A stretch of 64,000 bases of DNA from the NCBI RefSeq assembly GCF_010686655.1, contig NZ_JAAGVY010000007.1, positions 62,001 through 126,000 of the forward strand, in the 5' to 3' direction. The DNA is from Cryomorpha ignava. GTDB taxonomy: Bacteria > Bacteroidota > Bacteroidia > Flavobacteriales_D > Cryomorphaceae. Every line of letters starts with the position of its first letter. Position 1 is the stretch's first letter. The position numbers and the translations under genes are program-made. Below, piece by piece: positions 29,137 through 38,602 of this stretch. A model generated the notes under the pieces. That model was not told the DNA's origin. It worked only from the letters and a program-made list of their open reading frames with translations, and made no database searches.

Positions 29137-29324
29137 AATTCAATTAAAGGCGTAAAGCTAACCAATCTAAAAGCGTATTGGTAAAATGCGCAATTTGATC
29201 TTGCTAAAAGTTGAAAAAAAGAATTTTTGAAAATTTGAAACCCTTATTTCTAAATCCCGTAGAAGTTTAAAGTGCAGGGCGTTAAGCCATCTCCTTAAAT
29301 GCACCATTACTCCTCAGCAGCACA

Positions 29325-29355
29325 AAGCCTTCGATATTTTTTCGAGGGCTTTTTT
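29325..29355 (+). terminator. Orphan plus-strand terminator
   Basis: AAGCCTTCGA and TCGAGGGCTT (one G-T pair) with a 7-nt loop and a TTTTTT tail on the plus strand. Both flanking genes are on the minus strand, so no annotated transcript ends here. Confidence 0.65.
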
Positions 29356-29565
29356 AGTTGAGTTCTGTTAAAGATGGAAATTGATACCAGTTTACTTTGA
29401 ATAACCTGGCGAGACGCCAGTATAGGCCATCCTCGCCCCCAACTTCGTTGTTTACGGGCACGGCAAGATGCCACGCTAAAAAGCTTGGTGAACGGGGCGT
29501 GTGCGCGCAACAAAAGCTAAGCCAAATTGAGATTGATGTGACTCTTCCCCTGCGAGAGAAAAAAC

Positions 29566-29599
29566 AAAAAAAAAGCCACTTTGATTTCTCAAAGTGGCT
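29566..29599 (-). terminator. Intrinsic terminator after atpC
   Basis: AGCCACTTTGA and TCAAAGTGGCT, a perfect 11-bp stem with a 4-nt loop, are followed on the minus strand by eight T. Confidence 0.9.
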
Positions 29600-29622
29600 C
29601 TGCTTGAAATAAGTATTCTGTT

Positions 29623-29859
29623 TTACTCAGCCAGAATAATCACTTTATTATTAAGTACTTCAGCTACGCCGCCTTTAATATCGAAGAACACTTCCTCATT
29701 ATTGGCATTTGTAACTTTTACCTTTCCTTCTTTTAGCGCGGTAATCAATGGCGCGTGATTATTTAAAATCCCCAGGCTCCCATCAATTCCGGGTACTGTA
29801 ACGCCTTTTGCTTCGCCTTTAAAAAGAGATTTGTCAGGTGTAATGATTTCAATAGTCAT
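29623..29859 (-). CDS. atpC: ATP synthase F1 epsilon subunit, short form
   Basis: The epsilon subunit sits on the F1 central stalk. The 78-residue product covers only the N-terminal beta-sandwich domain (ITPDKSLFKGEAKGVTVPG, GILNNHAPLITAL, VAEVLNNKVIILAE). The C-terminal helical hairpin that inhibits ATP hydrolysis in E. coli is missing, as is normal for Bacteroidota, so this is not a truncation. It follows atpD with a 154-bp hairpin-rich gap. Confidence 0.95.
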   Translation of the reverse strand: MTIEIITPDKSLFKGEAKGVTVPGIDGSLGILNNHAPLITALKEGKVKVTNANNEEVFFDIKGGVAEVLNNKVIILAE

Positions 29860-29902
29860 AGTTGATATGTCTTAATCAATGTGCTTCAGTGGTTGATCCA
29901 TG

Positions 29903-29997
29903 ATGTTCGATAGCGAGGCGCAAGCAGTATTGAAAATAAGGATTTGACTTTTGTCAATGACTGTTTTCAATACAATTGCAACGCCGATAGCGGACAT
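29903..29997 (-). repeat. Long imperfect hairpin between atpD and atpC
   Basis: Arms of about 34 nt start at ATGT and meet over the perfect 10-bp stem GTATTGAAAA/TTTTCAATAC, with an inner TTGAC/GTCAA hairpin at the tip. It lies between two cotranscribed genes, so it is probably part of the message. Confidence 0.7.
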
Positions 29998-30013
29998 TAA
30001 GGACAATCACTAA

Positions 30014-31592
<1,579 letters not shown>

Positions 31593-31653
31593 TGTAATGT
31601 GCTTATTTAATTTTCATAATTTTGAACCCACGCAAACCAAAGCGATAATAATG

Positions 31654-31661
31654 TAAGTTTG
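31654..31661 (+). promoter_or_regulatory. Candidate -7 box of ribF
   Basis: TAAGTTTG matches TAnnTTTG and lies 35 nt before the ribF start; no good -33 box at the right distance. Confidence 0.4.
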
Positions 31662-31696
31662 CTTAATAAAAACGGGTATTTCAAAGAGTTGACCTA

Positions 31697-32650
31697 TTGA
31701 AAGTTTACAGAAAATTATCTGAGTTTAAGCCGCAAGCCAAGGCGATTGTTACAGTAGGAACTTTTGATGGTGTACATATTGGCCATCAAAAATTGCTTTC
31801 TACGATTAATGATTTAGCGAAAGCTGAAGATGGCGAATCGGTGCTTTTAACCTTTTCACCTCATCCCAGATTGGTTCTTTTTCCGGAAGATAACGACCTG
31901 AAATTGCTTTCCACACTTGATGAGCGTATTGAGAGATTGCGAAAGTCGGGTCTTGACCATTTAATTGTACATCCGTTTACAATTGATTTTAGTCGGATTA
32001 CTGCAATAGATTATGTGAGCGAAATTCTCGTTAATCAGCTCGGTGTCCATAAGCTCGTAATTGGCTACGACCATCATTTTGGGCGTAACCGCGAAGGAAA
32101 TCTAGAGTATTTAAAGAAAGTGGCACCCGAGTGTGGTTTTGAAATAGTAGAAATTCCCGCTCAGGAAATTGACGATGTAAATGTGAGTTCCACAAAAATA
32201 AGAAAGGCTCTTGTAGAAGGAAAAGTAAGTCTGGCAAATGAATATCTAGGCTACGAATACGGCATAGATGGCACAGTAGTGAATGGAAATAAGATAGGTA
32301 GAACCATGGGGTTTCCTACAGCCAATATAAAGCCGCTTGACAAATATAAGCTTGTGCCGGGGAGTGGAGTTTATGCCGTTTTGTTTAGAATTGATGATGT
32401 ATGGTATAAAGGAATGGCCAATATTGGCACCCGTCCCACCGTTACAAATTCTCCAAAATCGGTAATAGAAGTAAATGTTTTCAATTTTGATGGTGACCTT
32501 TACGGCAAAAAGGTGCGTGTAGTTTTTGTTAGTCGCCTGCGCAACGAGGTGAAGTTTGAAAATATGGCAGAGCTTGCAAAACAAATGGAAAATGATGCAG
32601 ACAATACCGAAATGGCTCTCGCTGATCGCTCTATGGATTTTATGGACTAG
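31697..32650 (+). CDS. ribF: Bifunctional riboflavin kinase/FAD synthetase
   Basis: RibF makes FMN and FAD. The N-terminal FMN adenylyltransferase part has TVGTFDGVHIGHQ (about 18-30), YDHHFGRNREGN and SSTKIR; the C-terminal riboflavin kinase part has GRTMGFPTANI and GVYAVLFRIDDVWYKGMANIGTRPT split across residues 224-250. The start codon is TTG: the family start MKVYRKLSEF coincides with it and no ATG or GTG is available upstream. The last 59 bp overlap the next gene. Confidence 0.95.
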   Translation: MKVYRKLSEFKPQAKAIVTVGTFDGVHIGHQKLLSTINDLAKAEDGESVLLTFSPHPRLVLFPEDNDLKLLSTLDERIERLRKSGLDHLIVHPFTIDFSRITAIDYVSEILVNQLGVHKLVIGYDHHFGRNREGNLEYLKKVAPECGFEIVEIPAQEIDDVNVSSTKIRKALVEGKVSLANEYLGYEYGIDGTVVNGNKIGRTMGFPTANIKPLDKYKLVPGSGVYAVLFRIDDVWYKGMANIGTRPTVTNSPKSVIEVNVFNFDGDLYGKKVRVVFVSRLRNEVKFENMAELAKQMENDADNTEMALADRSMDFMD

Positions 32651-33167
32651 CTTTACAATCCCTGTCAATCAGAGCATTTGCGAACGCATTGATAAGAACG
32701 GAAAGCTTCAAATAAAAAATACCGACTTAAATAATCTCGGTGCAATATGCAGCTGTGAAAATATAAGATCACTATCTTTTAAAAAGTGCAATTTTGTAGC
32801 TTTGCCGGAATGCGTTTCGACGACTAAGGAGTGCGAATGTACCGCGAATGGAGGGGTAGAGTCTATCTCATTCTCAAAAGCCAATATTCAGCGCCTTCCT
32901 GAGGGGCTCGAAAATTTTAATAATCTGCAAAACCTCGATTTATCATTTACAGATATTGTTTTTCTACCTGAAGATCTCTATCAATTTTATGAGTTAAAAA
33001 CGCTCAATCTGCGCGGAACGGGCATTGTGAGTCTGCCCGATGGATTAGAAAATCTTGAAATGATAGATATGCGCATGATTGATTTGAGCCGCGATGATCA
33101 GGAGGCAATTTACGCACAGTATCCAGAAGTTAAAATATATTTTTCGTCACCTTGTCAATGTAAATAA
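32592..33167 (+). CDS. Small secreted leucine-rich-repeat protein
   Basis: The product (about 191 aa) begins with a strong signal peptide (MMQTIPKWLSLIALWILW, residues 1-18) that starts inside ribF. Four or five short leucine-rich repeats follow (SISFSKANIQRLPEGL, LDLSFTDIVFLPEDL, LNLRGTGIVSLPDGL). It is cysteine-rich at the N- and C-terminal caps (CSCEN, CECTA, CQC). An LRR surface or periplasmic binding role is likely, but the partner is unknown. The exact start is uncertain (32592 or 32595). Confidence 0.7.
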   Translation: MMQTIPKWLSLIALWILWTSFTIPVNQSICERIDKNGKLQIKNTDLNNLGAICSCENIRSLSFKKCNFVALPECVSTTKECECTANGGVESISFSKANIQRLPEGLENFNNLQNLDLSFTDIVFLPEDLYQFYELKTLNLRGTGIVSLPDGLENLEMIDMRMIDLSRDDQEAIYAQYPEVKIYFSSPCQCK

Positions 33168-33169
33168 GT

Positions 33170-33436
33170 ATGGAAATAACTCTAGAAATATCTATGTATC
33201 CCTTGCGGGAAGATTACGAAGTTCAAATTCTCAATTTCATTTCAAAACTTGAAAATAATCCAGATTTTACATTGCATGTAAATGCGCTAAGTACACAAAT
33301 ACAAGGTGATCAAAAAGTGATCATGGATGCCGTAAATAAAGCGATTGCTGAGGTGTATAAAAGCGGAATAAAGGCCACATTTGTAATGAAGGTGCTTCCT
33401 GGAGGAATAGATTTGGCATACGAGCACAATGCTTGA
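33170..33436 (+). CDS. Thiamine-binding protein, MTH1187/YqgV type
   Basis: This 88-residue protein has the ferredoxin-like fold signature of the family: ISMYPL near the N-terminus, then NALSTQIQGDQKVIMDAVNKAIAEV split over residues 42-66. Family members bind thiamine or its phosphate in the cytoplasm. It starts 2 bp after the LRR gene and overlaps pnuC by 8 bp, pointing to joint use with the transporter. Confidence 0.78.
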   Translation: MEITLEISMYPLREDYEVQILNFISKLENNPDFTLHVNALSTQIQGDQKVIMDAVNKAIAEVYKSGIKATFVMKVLPGGIDLAYEHNA

Positions 33437-34001
33437 AGCAATTGAAATTATCGCAGTGGCCTTTAATATTGGCTACATCATTTTAGCAGCGCGCGGGAAT
33501 GCGTGGTGTTGGCCGCTCGGCATAATCGGTTCTTTATTAAGTATTTGGCTTTTTGTAGAGATTAAACTCTATGCCGAGTCAGTGCTTTTTACCTATTATG
33601 TTATAATTGGTTTTTATGGATGGTATCAATGGAAAAAGCAACGTACCGACATTGATAATTTACAAATCAGAAACTGGGATTTGAAAAATCATCTATTCTT
33701 ATTGGCTGGAGGCTATCTTTCTACCTGGCTGCTCTTTTTATTATTGCAGCATTATACCGATGCCGAAATGCCTTTGCTCGATTCGTTTACAACGATGTTT
33801 AGCTTCATTGCTACCTGGCTCACAGCAAAGCGGTATATCGAAAACTGGCTTTACTGGATTGCACTTAATCTGCTGACAATCTATCTTTATTTTTCGCGCG
33901 ATTTGCAAGTCTATGCTGTACTTTCAATGGTATATGCAGTTATGGCGATTTACGGATATTATAGTTGGAATAGAGATTTTAAAGAGCAGGAACTTCTATA
34001 A
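33429..34001 (+). CDS. pnuC: PnuC-family vitamin transporter, probably for thiamine
   Basis: PnuC proteins are seven-helix facilitators of vitamins that are trapped by phosphorylation. The 190-residue product has the signatures GNAWCWPLGIIGS, YYVIIGFYGWYQW and MAIYGYYSWNR, and about seven membrane segments. Sequence alone cannot tell nicotinamide riboside from thiamine import, but the adjacent thiamine-binding protein and TPP riboswitch favour thiamine (PnuT). It overlaps the next gene by one base. Confidence 0.85.
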   Translation: MLEAIEIIAVAFNIGYIILAARGNAWCWPLGIIGSLLSIWLFVEIKLYAESVLFTYYVIIGFYGWYQWKKQRTDIDNLQIRNWDLKNHLFLLAGGYLSTWLLFLLLQHYTDAEMPLLDSFTTMFSFIATWLTAKRYIENWLYWIALNLLTIYLYFSRDLQVYAVLSMVYAVMAIYGYYSWNRDFKEQELL

Positions 34002-34522
34002 TGTCTATTCTGAAAATAGCGATAACGGGCCCTGAGTCATCGGGTAAATCAGCGCTAAGCAAATCTCTTGCGGCTTATTACAGCACTAGCTACGCGCCAG
34101 AATATGCCCGAACTTTCCTTGAGAAAACGGGTGGTGAATACGATTTTAATGACCTGATTTTGATTGCAAAAGGTCAGGTAGCCAATGAAAAAAAGGCTTT
34201 AGCCAAAGCAGAGAAAGTTTGTTTTTTTGATACAGATATGCTCGTGCTGAAAGTTTGGGCAGAATTTCGTTTTGGCAAGGTCCCTGAATTTATCGAAACC
34301 GCTTTTCAGCGAAAGCGTTATGACCACTACCTGCTCTGTAAGCCCGATTTAACTTGGGAAGCTGATGCTTTCCGGGAAAGCCCAAACCAGGCAGAACGTG
34401 ATTTGCTTTTTAAGATTTATGTTGAAGAGTTGGAAAAAATTGGTGCAACTTACCATATTATAAGTGGGTTGGGAGAGGAGAGATTAAAGTCGGGCGTTGA
34501 GTATTTGAAACGTTATATTTAG
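34001..34522 (+). CDS. NadR-like P-loop kinase
   Basis: The 173-residue protein resembles the kinase domain of NadR: P-loop GPESSGKSALSK (residues 9-20), YAPEYARTFLE, DTDMLVLKVWAEF and the YDHYLLCKPDLTWEAD segment. The NadR adenylyltransferase domain is absent. It would phosphorylate the substrate delivered by PnuC and trap it. Given the thiamine context, thiamine is a plausible substrate, nicotinamide riboside the alternative. Confidence 0.75.
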   Translation: MSILKIAITGPESSGKSALSKSLAAYYSTSYAPEYARTFLEKTGGEYDFNDLILIAKGQVANEKKALAKAEKVCFFDTDMLVLKVWAEFRFGKVPEFIETAFQRKRYDHYLLCKPDLTWEADAFRESPNQAERDLLFKIYVEELEKIGATYHIISGLGEERLKSGVEYLKRYI

Positions 34523-34847
34523 CGGTTGTGGGTTATTCTAAAGCGTTGAAAGCGGAAATCAATTTCAATGTGAAACTTGAAAATGAATATATACAACTTG
34601 TTCAAAGCGACCTCAAAGTTTTAATCTTAGAATACGCAGCGCTCTCACGTGGTTATTGAGCGCAGTCGAACTTAACGTAGTGATCTCATGACCGCAGGGA
34701 ATAAATGCAGCGAAGCAACTGATCGAAGCGATCACTTTAACACCTTGAAAAATTAACACGAGCGAAAAGCTAAATCTTTGAGGTCTGACCGACATATTGT
34801 TGTGAATTCAATTTTCGAGCAATCTAAGAACCAAAAACCAAAAACCC
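34523..34847. other. Intergenic region with degenerate inverted repeats
   Basis: No gene is visible. GACCTCAAAG near 34610 is repeated inverted as CTTTGAGGTC near 34777, and TTGAGCGCAGTCGAA at about 34656 is a short element I have seen often between genes in this phylum. Confidence 0.5.
34826..34846. repeat. Three 7-bp tandem units (AAGAACC, AAAAACC x2)
   Basis: Units run without gaps directly upstream of the -33 box of the TonB receptor promoter. Confidence 0.7.
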
Positions 34848-34878
34848 TTTGCTGTTACCAAAAAAGAAATACCTTTGC
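34848..34878 (+). promoter_or_regulatory. Promoter of the TPP-regulated TonB receptor gene
   Basis: TTTG, 19 nt, TACCTTTG, an exact consensus match. Transcription would begin around 34884, immediately before the riboswitch. Confidence 0.85.
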
Positions 34879-34885
34879 CGCATCT

Positions 34886-35006
34886 CACAGGGGTGCCTAT
34901 ATCTAAAAGCCAAACGTGGTTTTAAGACAGGCTGAGATCATACCCTACAAGCAATAAGTTTATTGACTTGTACACCTGATCCGGTTAATGCCGGCGTAGG
35001 GAGGAA
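34886..35006 (+). ncRNA. TPP riboswitch (THI element)
   Basis: The conserved segments are present in order: ACAGGGGTGCC, GGCTGAGATCATACCC, ACCTGATCCGGTTAATGCCGG and GTAGGGAGG. They form the two-arm thiamine pyrophosphate aptamer. GGGAG at its 3' end (35000-35004) could alternatively pair with CTCCC (35026-35030) ahead of the ATG at 35064, a possible expression platform. Confidence 0.95.
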
Positions 35007-35063
35007 AATTAGTTGGCTTGCGCTCTCCCCGAGTGGCAACCATTACTAAAAAACAAAATCTAA

Positions 35064-37514
35064 ATGTTGATCAAATTGAAGTATGCTGCAATGGCGGCAA
35101 TGCTCTATGCGCTACCAATTGCAGCGCAGAGTCAAATTAATGGAGTGGTAACTAGCAATACGGGCGGAGCCCTCGGTGGAGCCCATGTAGTATTAAACGG
35201 ATACGAACGAGCAGTTTACACGAGTTTTAACGGTGAATTTGAATTCGGAAATCTGAAACCGGAAAAGTACGCGCTAAGGGTTAGTTATATTGGGTATCAG
35301 ACTTATTATGATACGCTTGAAGCCGGTAGAAATGGAGAGAATTTGAAAATAATTCTTGAACCTTCTCGGTTTCTAACCGACGAAGTGGTGGTGAGCGCTA
35401 CGCGGCTTTCGCAAAAAGCCCCGGCAACTTTCAAAAACATCAGTAAACGCGAAATCGAAGAACGAAATCTCGGTCAGGATTTGCCCATGCTTTTAAATTA
35501 TACCCCATCACTAGTTGCAACGAGCGATGCAGGAGCAGGTGTTGGCTATACCAGCATGCGTATTCGAGGAAGCGACCAAACCCGAATAAATGTGACCGTA
35601 AATGGAATCCCGATCAATGACCCCGAATCACAGGGTGTGTTTTGGGTAAATATGCCCGATATTTCCAGTAGTTTGTCGAGTATTCAGATTCAGCGTGGTT
35701 TGGGAACTTCTACAAATGGATCGGGTGCTTTTGGAGCTTCTATAAATATGGAAACCAATACATTGGATCAGGGCGCTGGAGGAATGATTTCAAATAGCTT
35801 TGGCTCTTTCAATACAAGAAAACACACCGTGCAGTTTAATTCGGGACTCCTGAATAATGGCTTTGCCGTGGAAGGCCGACTTTCTGAAATAGCCAGCGAC
35901 GGATATATTGACAGAGCGTCGAGCAATCTCCGTAGCTATTATCTTTCCGGTGGTTATTACGGTGAAAAAACTGTTGTAAAGGCTATTACATTTTCCGGAA
36001 CGGAACGCACTTATCAAAGTTGGTACGGTACACCTCAGTCGCGGTTGAACAATGATGTGGATGGAATGCTTACTCATGCTGCCAATGAAGGTTATAGCGA
36101 AGCACAGACCCAAAATTTACTCAACTCGGGACGCACATACAACTATTACACTTACGATAATCAAGTTGATGATTATGAGCAAACGCATTACCAACTCCAT
36201 CTTATTCAGAAATTTGCGCCGAATTTAAGCCTTACTCTGGCGGGTCACTATACCAAAGGACAGGGATTTTTTGAAGAGTACAAACCACGAGCTAAATTTA
36301 TTGATTACGGAAAGCCGAATGCGATAATAGGTGGAGATACAATCTCCAGAACCGATATTATTCGGCGAAGATGGCTCGACAATGATTTTTACGGAGGAAC
36401 ATTCTCACTTAATTACGAGAAGAATAATCACAACTTAACTCTCGGAGGGGGAGCTCACTTTTATCGTGGCAATCACTTTGGCGAAATCGTCTGGGCTGAG
36501 GTATCCACCACAGTTGATCACTTGGAAGAGTATTATAGGAATATTGGTGATAAAGACGAAGTAAACATTTACGGAAAGTGGGACTACAGCCTGGAAAAAT
36601 GGACTTTTATGGCCGATTTGCAAATTCGATCTGTGAATTATATCACGAACGGCATTGACAATGATCAATTGAATATTGATGTAAGCGAGCAGTTTTTATT
36701 TGTGAATCCTAAAGTGGGTGCTCGCTATAAGCTGAACTCCCGCAGTAGCATATATGGATATGCCGGACGCGGAAACCGTGAGCCGGTTCGAAATGATTTT
36801 ATAGACGCTCCCGAAGGTACTAAGCCACGCGCTGAGACATTGAATAATTTTGAGGCTGGCTACGCGCTTATCGATGATAAATTAAACCTGACTTTTAATG
36901 GGTTTTATATGGATTACGAAAACCAGCTGGTGCTTACCGGCGAGCTGAATGATGTGGGCTCATCTGTGCGCCGAAATGTGGATAAGAGCTACAGGGCAGG
37001 CGTGGAGATAGATGGAACTTACATGTTCCTTAAAGAGTTTGGGGTGAATGCCAACGCCGCTTTTAGCCGGAATAAGATTGAAAACTTTAATGAGGTGATT
37101 TATGATTACGATGAAATTAATGGAGGTATTTTGAATAAAAACTACAATGATGTTGACATTAGTTTCAGCCCGACGGTGGTAGCCTCAGGAATGCTTATAA
37201 TTAAACCGCTTAAAAACCTGGAGATTAACTTTATGTCTAAATATGTGAGCAAACAATATTTGGATAATACGGCCAGCGATGTGAGATCTATTGATGCATA
37301 CTGGGTTAATGATTTAAGAATAGGTTATGGAATCGACGATTTAGTATTTGATAGAATTGAATTCAATTTGCTCATTAACAATATTTTCGATGCTAAATAT
37401 TCGTCAAATGGATACACCTATTCTTATGCCTTCGGCGGTGACTTAACGACCGAGAATTTTTATTATCCGCAGGCTGGAACTAATTTCCTAATTGGGCTTA
37501 ATTTGGTTTTTTAA
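35064..37514 (+). CDS. TonB-dependent outer-membrane receptor, probably for thiamine
   Basis: The 816-residue product has a signal peptide (cleavage near AAQSQ, residue 23), a carboxypeptidase-regulatory-like domain (about 25-110, GVVTSNTGGALGGAHVVL), a plug (SRFLTDEVVVSATR, then MRIRGSDQTRINVTVNGIP) and a 22-strand barrel ending NFLIGLNLVF. Control by the TPP riboswitch marks thiamine or a precursor as the substrate. The plug and barrel are complete. It converges with the histidine kinase gene across a 43-bp tandem repeat. Confidence 0.93.
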   Translation: MLIKLKYAAMAAMLYALPIAAQSQINGVVTSNTGGALGGAHVVLNGYERAVYTSFNGEFEFGNLKPEKYALRVSYIGYQTYYDTLEAGRNGENLKIILEPSRFLTDEVVVSATRLSQKAPATFKNISKREIEERNLGQDLPMLLNYTPSLVATSDAGAGVGYTSMRIRGSDQTRINVTVNGIPINDPESQGVFWVNMPDISSSLSSIQIQRGLGTSTNGSGAFGASINMETNTLDQGAGGMISNSFGSFNTRKHTVQFNSGLLNNGFAVEGRLSEIASDGYIDRASSNLRSYYLSGGYYGEKTVVKAITFSGTERTYQSWYGTPQSRLNNDVDGMLTHAANEGYSEAQTQNLLNSGRTYNYYTYDNQVDDYEQTHYQLHLIQKFAPNLSLTLAGHYTKGQGFFEEYKPRAKFIDYGKPNAIIGGDTISRTDIIRRRWLDNDFYGGTFSLNYEKNNHNLTLGGGAHFYRGNHFGEIVWAEVSTTVDHLEEYYRNIGDKDEVNIYGKWDYSLEKWTFMADLQIRSVNYITNGIDNDQLNIDVSEQFLFVNPKVGARYKLNSRSSIYGYAGRGNREPVRNDFIDAPEGTKPRAETLNNFEAGYALIDDKLNLTFNGFYMDYENQLVLTGELNDVGSSVRRNVDKSYRAGVEIDGTYMFLKEFGVNANAAFSRNKIENFNEVIYDYDEINGGILNKNYNDVDISFSPTVVASGMLIIKPLKNLEINFMSKYVSKQYLDNTASDVRSIDAYWVNDLRIGYGIDDLVFDRIEFNLLINNIFDAKYSSNGYTYSYAFGGDLTTENFYYPQAGTNFLIGLNLVF

Positions 37515-37517
37515 TAT

Positions 37518-37669
37518 TTTCCGCGCGATAAATCGCGCGTTAAAAGGAGGGTTTCTCTGGTTTCCGCGCGATAAATCGCGCTTTAAAAGGAGGGTTTCTC
37601 TGGTTTCCGCGCGATAAATCGCGCGTTAAAAGGAAGGTTTCTCTGGTTTCCGCGCGATAAATCGCGCGG
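37518..37669. repeat. 43-bp tandem repeat with a CGCGCG palindrome
   Basis: Three full units (37518, 37561, 37604) and a fourth partial unit (37647) fill the gap between two converging genes. Each contains the palindrome CGCGCGATAAATCGCGCG, which can form an 8-bp hairpin, then TTAAAAGGAGGG. One base differs in the palindrome of unit 2. The last unit ends at the kinase stop codon. Confidence 0.95.
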
Positions 37670-38587
37670 CTACAGGGGTAATTCGACGATAAATTTACTG
37701 CCAGTTGGCGAATTATCTTCGATATGAATTTTTCCGCCGGTCATGCTCACCAATTCTTTTACGATGTACAAGCCGAGACCCGTACCTTTTTGGGTGCGGG
37801 TTTCTTCATTTTCGGCGCGATAAAATTTGTCAAAAACCCGGTTCTTTAATTCATTCGGAATGCCCATGCCATAATCTGAAACCACCAGAGTAGCTTTTGA
37901 ATTTTGGGTAGATAGTTTTACTTCAATAGCTTGATCTCCACCGTATTTTAATGCGTTTTCAATTAAATTGATCACTATAGACTCATAATTGTGCATATCT
38001 GTATAGCCGATAATGCCAGAATCAATAGCGGTGTTTATTTCAGATTTTCCCGATGTTTGAGCAATTCGGGATACGAGTTTTTTGGTAAGCTCGCTTAAGT
38101 TTATTTCAGATTTGTCGAGGGTGTCTTTCCCATTTTCAATTCGTGTAGCGAGTAGTACATTTTCTATGAGCAAACTTAGCCGTTCTGTATTCTCTCGCAC
38201 ATTATTTTGCAGTAAGTTGCGCTGTTCTACATCTAAATTCTCGCGTTTTGCAAGTGTGTCCATACACAGTTGAATTGCTGCCAGAGGTGTTTTAAGCTCG
38301 TGTGTTATAGAGAGTAGAAAATTTCGCTGCTGGCGCACGAGTTTTATTTCTTTGTTAATTGTGCGCTGTGTAATGAAAATGCCGGCGAGGAGGAATATAA
38401 AAAAAACCGATCCCTCACCAATGATCATCCATACTTTTAGATTACCCAGACCGGGATCTGCCGATGCGTAGTGCTCAATATTGAGCTTGATAAGCAAATA
38501 CGCCCACCAAAAAAATTGAAGAAGTATATAAATAGTAAGCAGGTAAAAAAGTATGCTTACTCTTTTACCTGCTTTCGTAGATTGCAT
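37670..38587 (-). CDS. Sensor histidine kinase
   Basis: The 305-residue membrane kinase has two transmembrane helices (about 11-32 and 51-72) around a short periplasmic loop of about 20 residues, then a dimerisation domain with SITHELKTPLAA (phospho-His at about 95) and a catalytic domain with NLIENALKYGG (N box), DYGMGIP (G1), FYRAE (F box) and GTGLGLYIVKE (G2). No response regulator is adjacent, so its partner is elsewhere. The small loop suggests sensing within or near the membrane. Confidence 0.92.
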   Translation of the reverse strand: MQSTKAGKRVSILFYLLTIYILLQFFWWAYLLIKLNIEHYASADPGLGNLKVWMIIGEGSVFFIFLLAGIFITQRTINKEIKLVRQQRNFLLSITHELKTPLAAIQLCMDTLAKRENLDVEQRNLLQNNVRENTERLSLLIENVLLATRIENGKDTLDKSEINLSELTKKLVSRIAQTSGKSEINTAIDSGIIGYTDMHNYESIVINLIENALKYGGDQAIEVKLSTQNSKATLVVSDYGMGIPNELKNRVFDKFYRAENEETRTQKGTGLGLYIVKELVSMTGGKIHIEDNSPTGSKFIVELPL

Positions 38588-38602
38588 GACTTATTTGCGA
38601 AA

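Larger units (their letters stand above)
29137..29622. other. 486-bp intergenic region without a recognisable gene
   Basis: It holds the maeB upstream region, an orphan plus-strand terminator (29325-29355), a GC-rich stretch at 29405-29510 that looks unlike the flanks, and the atpC terminator. Frames in it have no family resemblance. Confidence 0.7.

Noticed and set aside
29307-29513. Small minus-strand coding frame upstream of maeB
   Set aside because: It runs through the orphan terminator and a GC-rich patch, and the peptide has no family resemblance.
29623-29859. atpC as a truncated gene
   Set aside because: The 78-residue single-domain epsilon is the normal form in Bacteroidota, and start and stop are intact.
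37518-37669. CRISPR array between the TonB receptor and histidine kinase
   Set aside because: The 43-bp units abut without unique spacers, only three full copies, and no cas genes are present.
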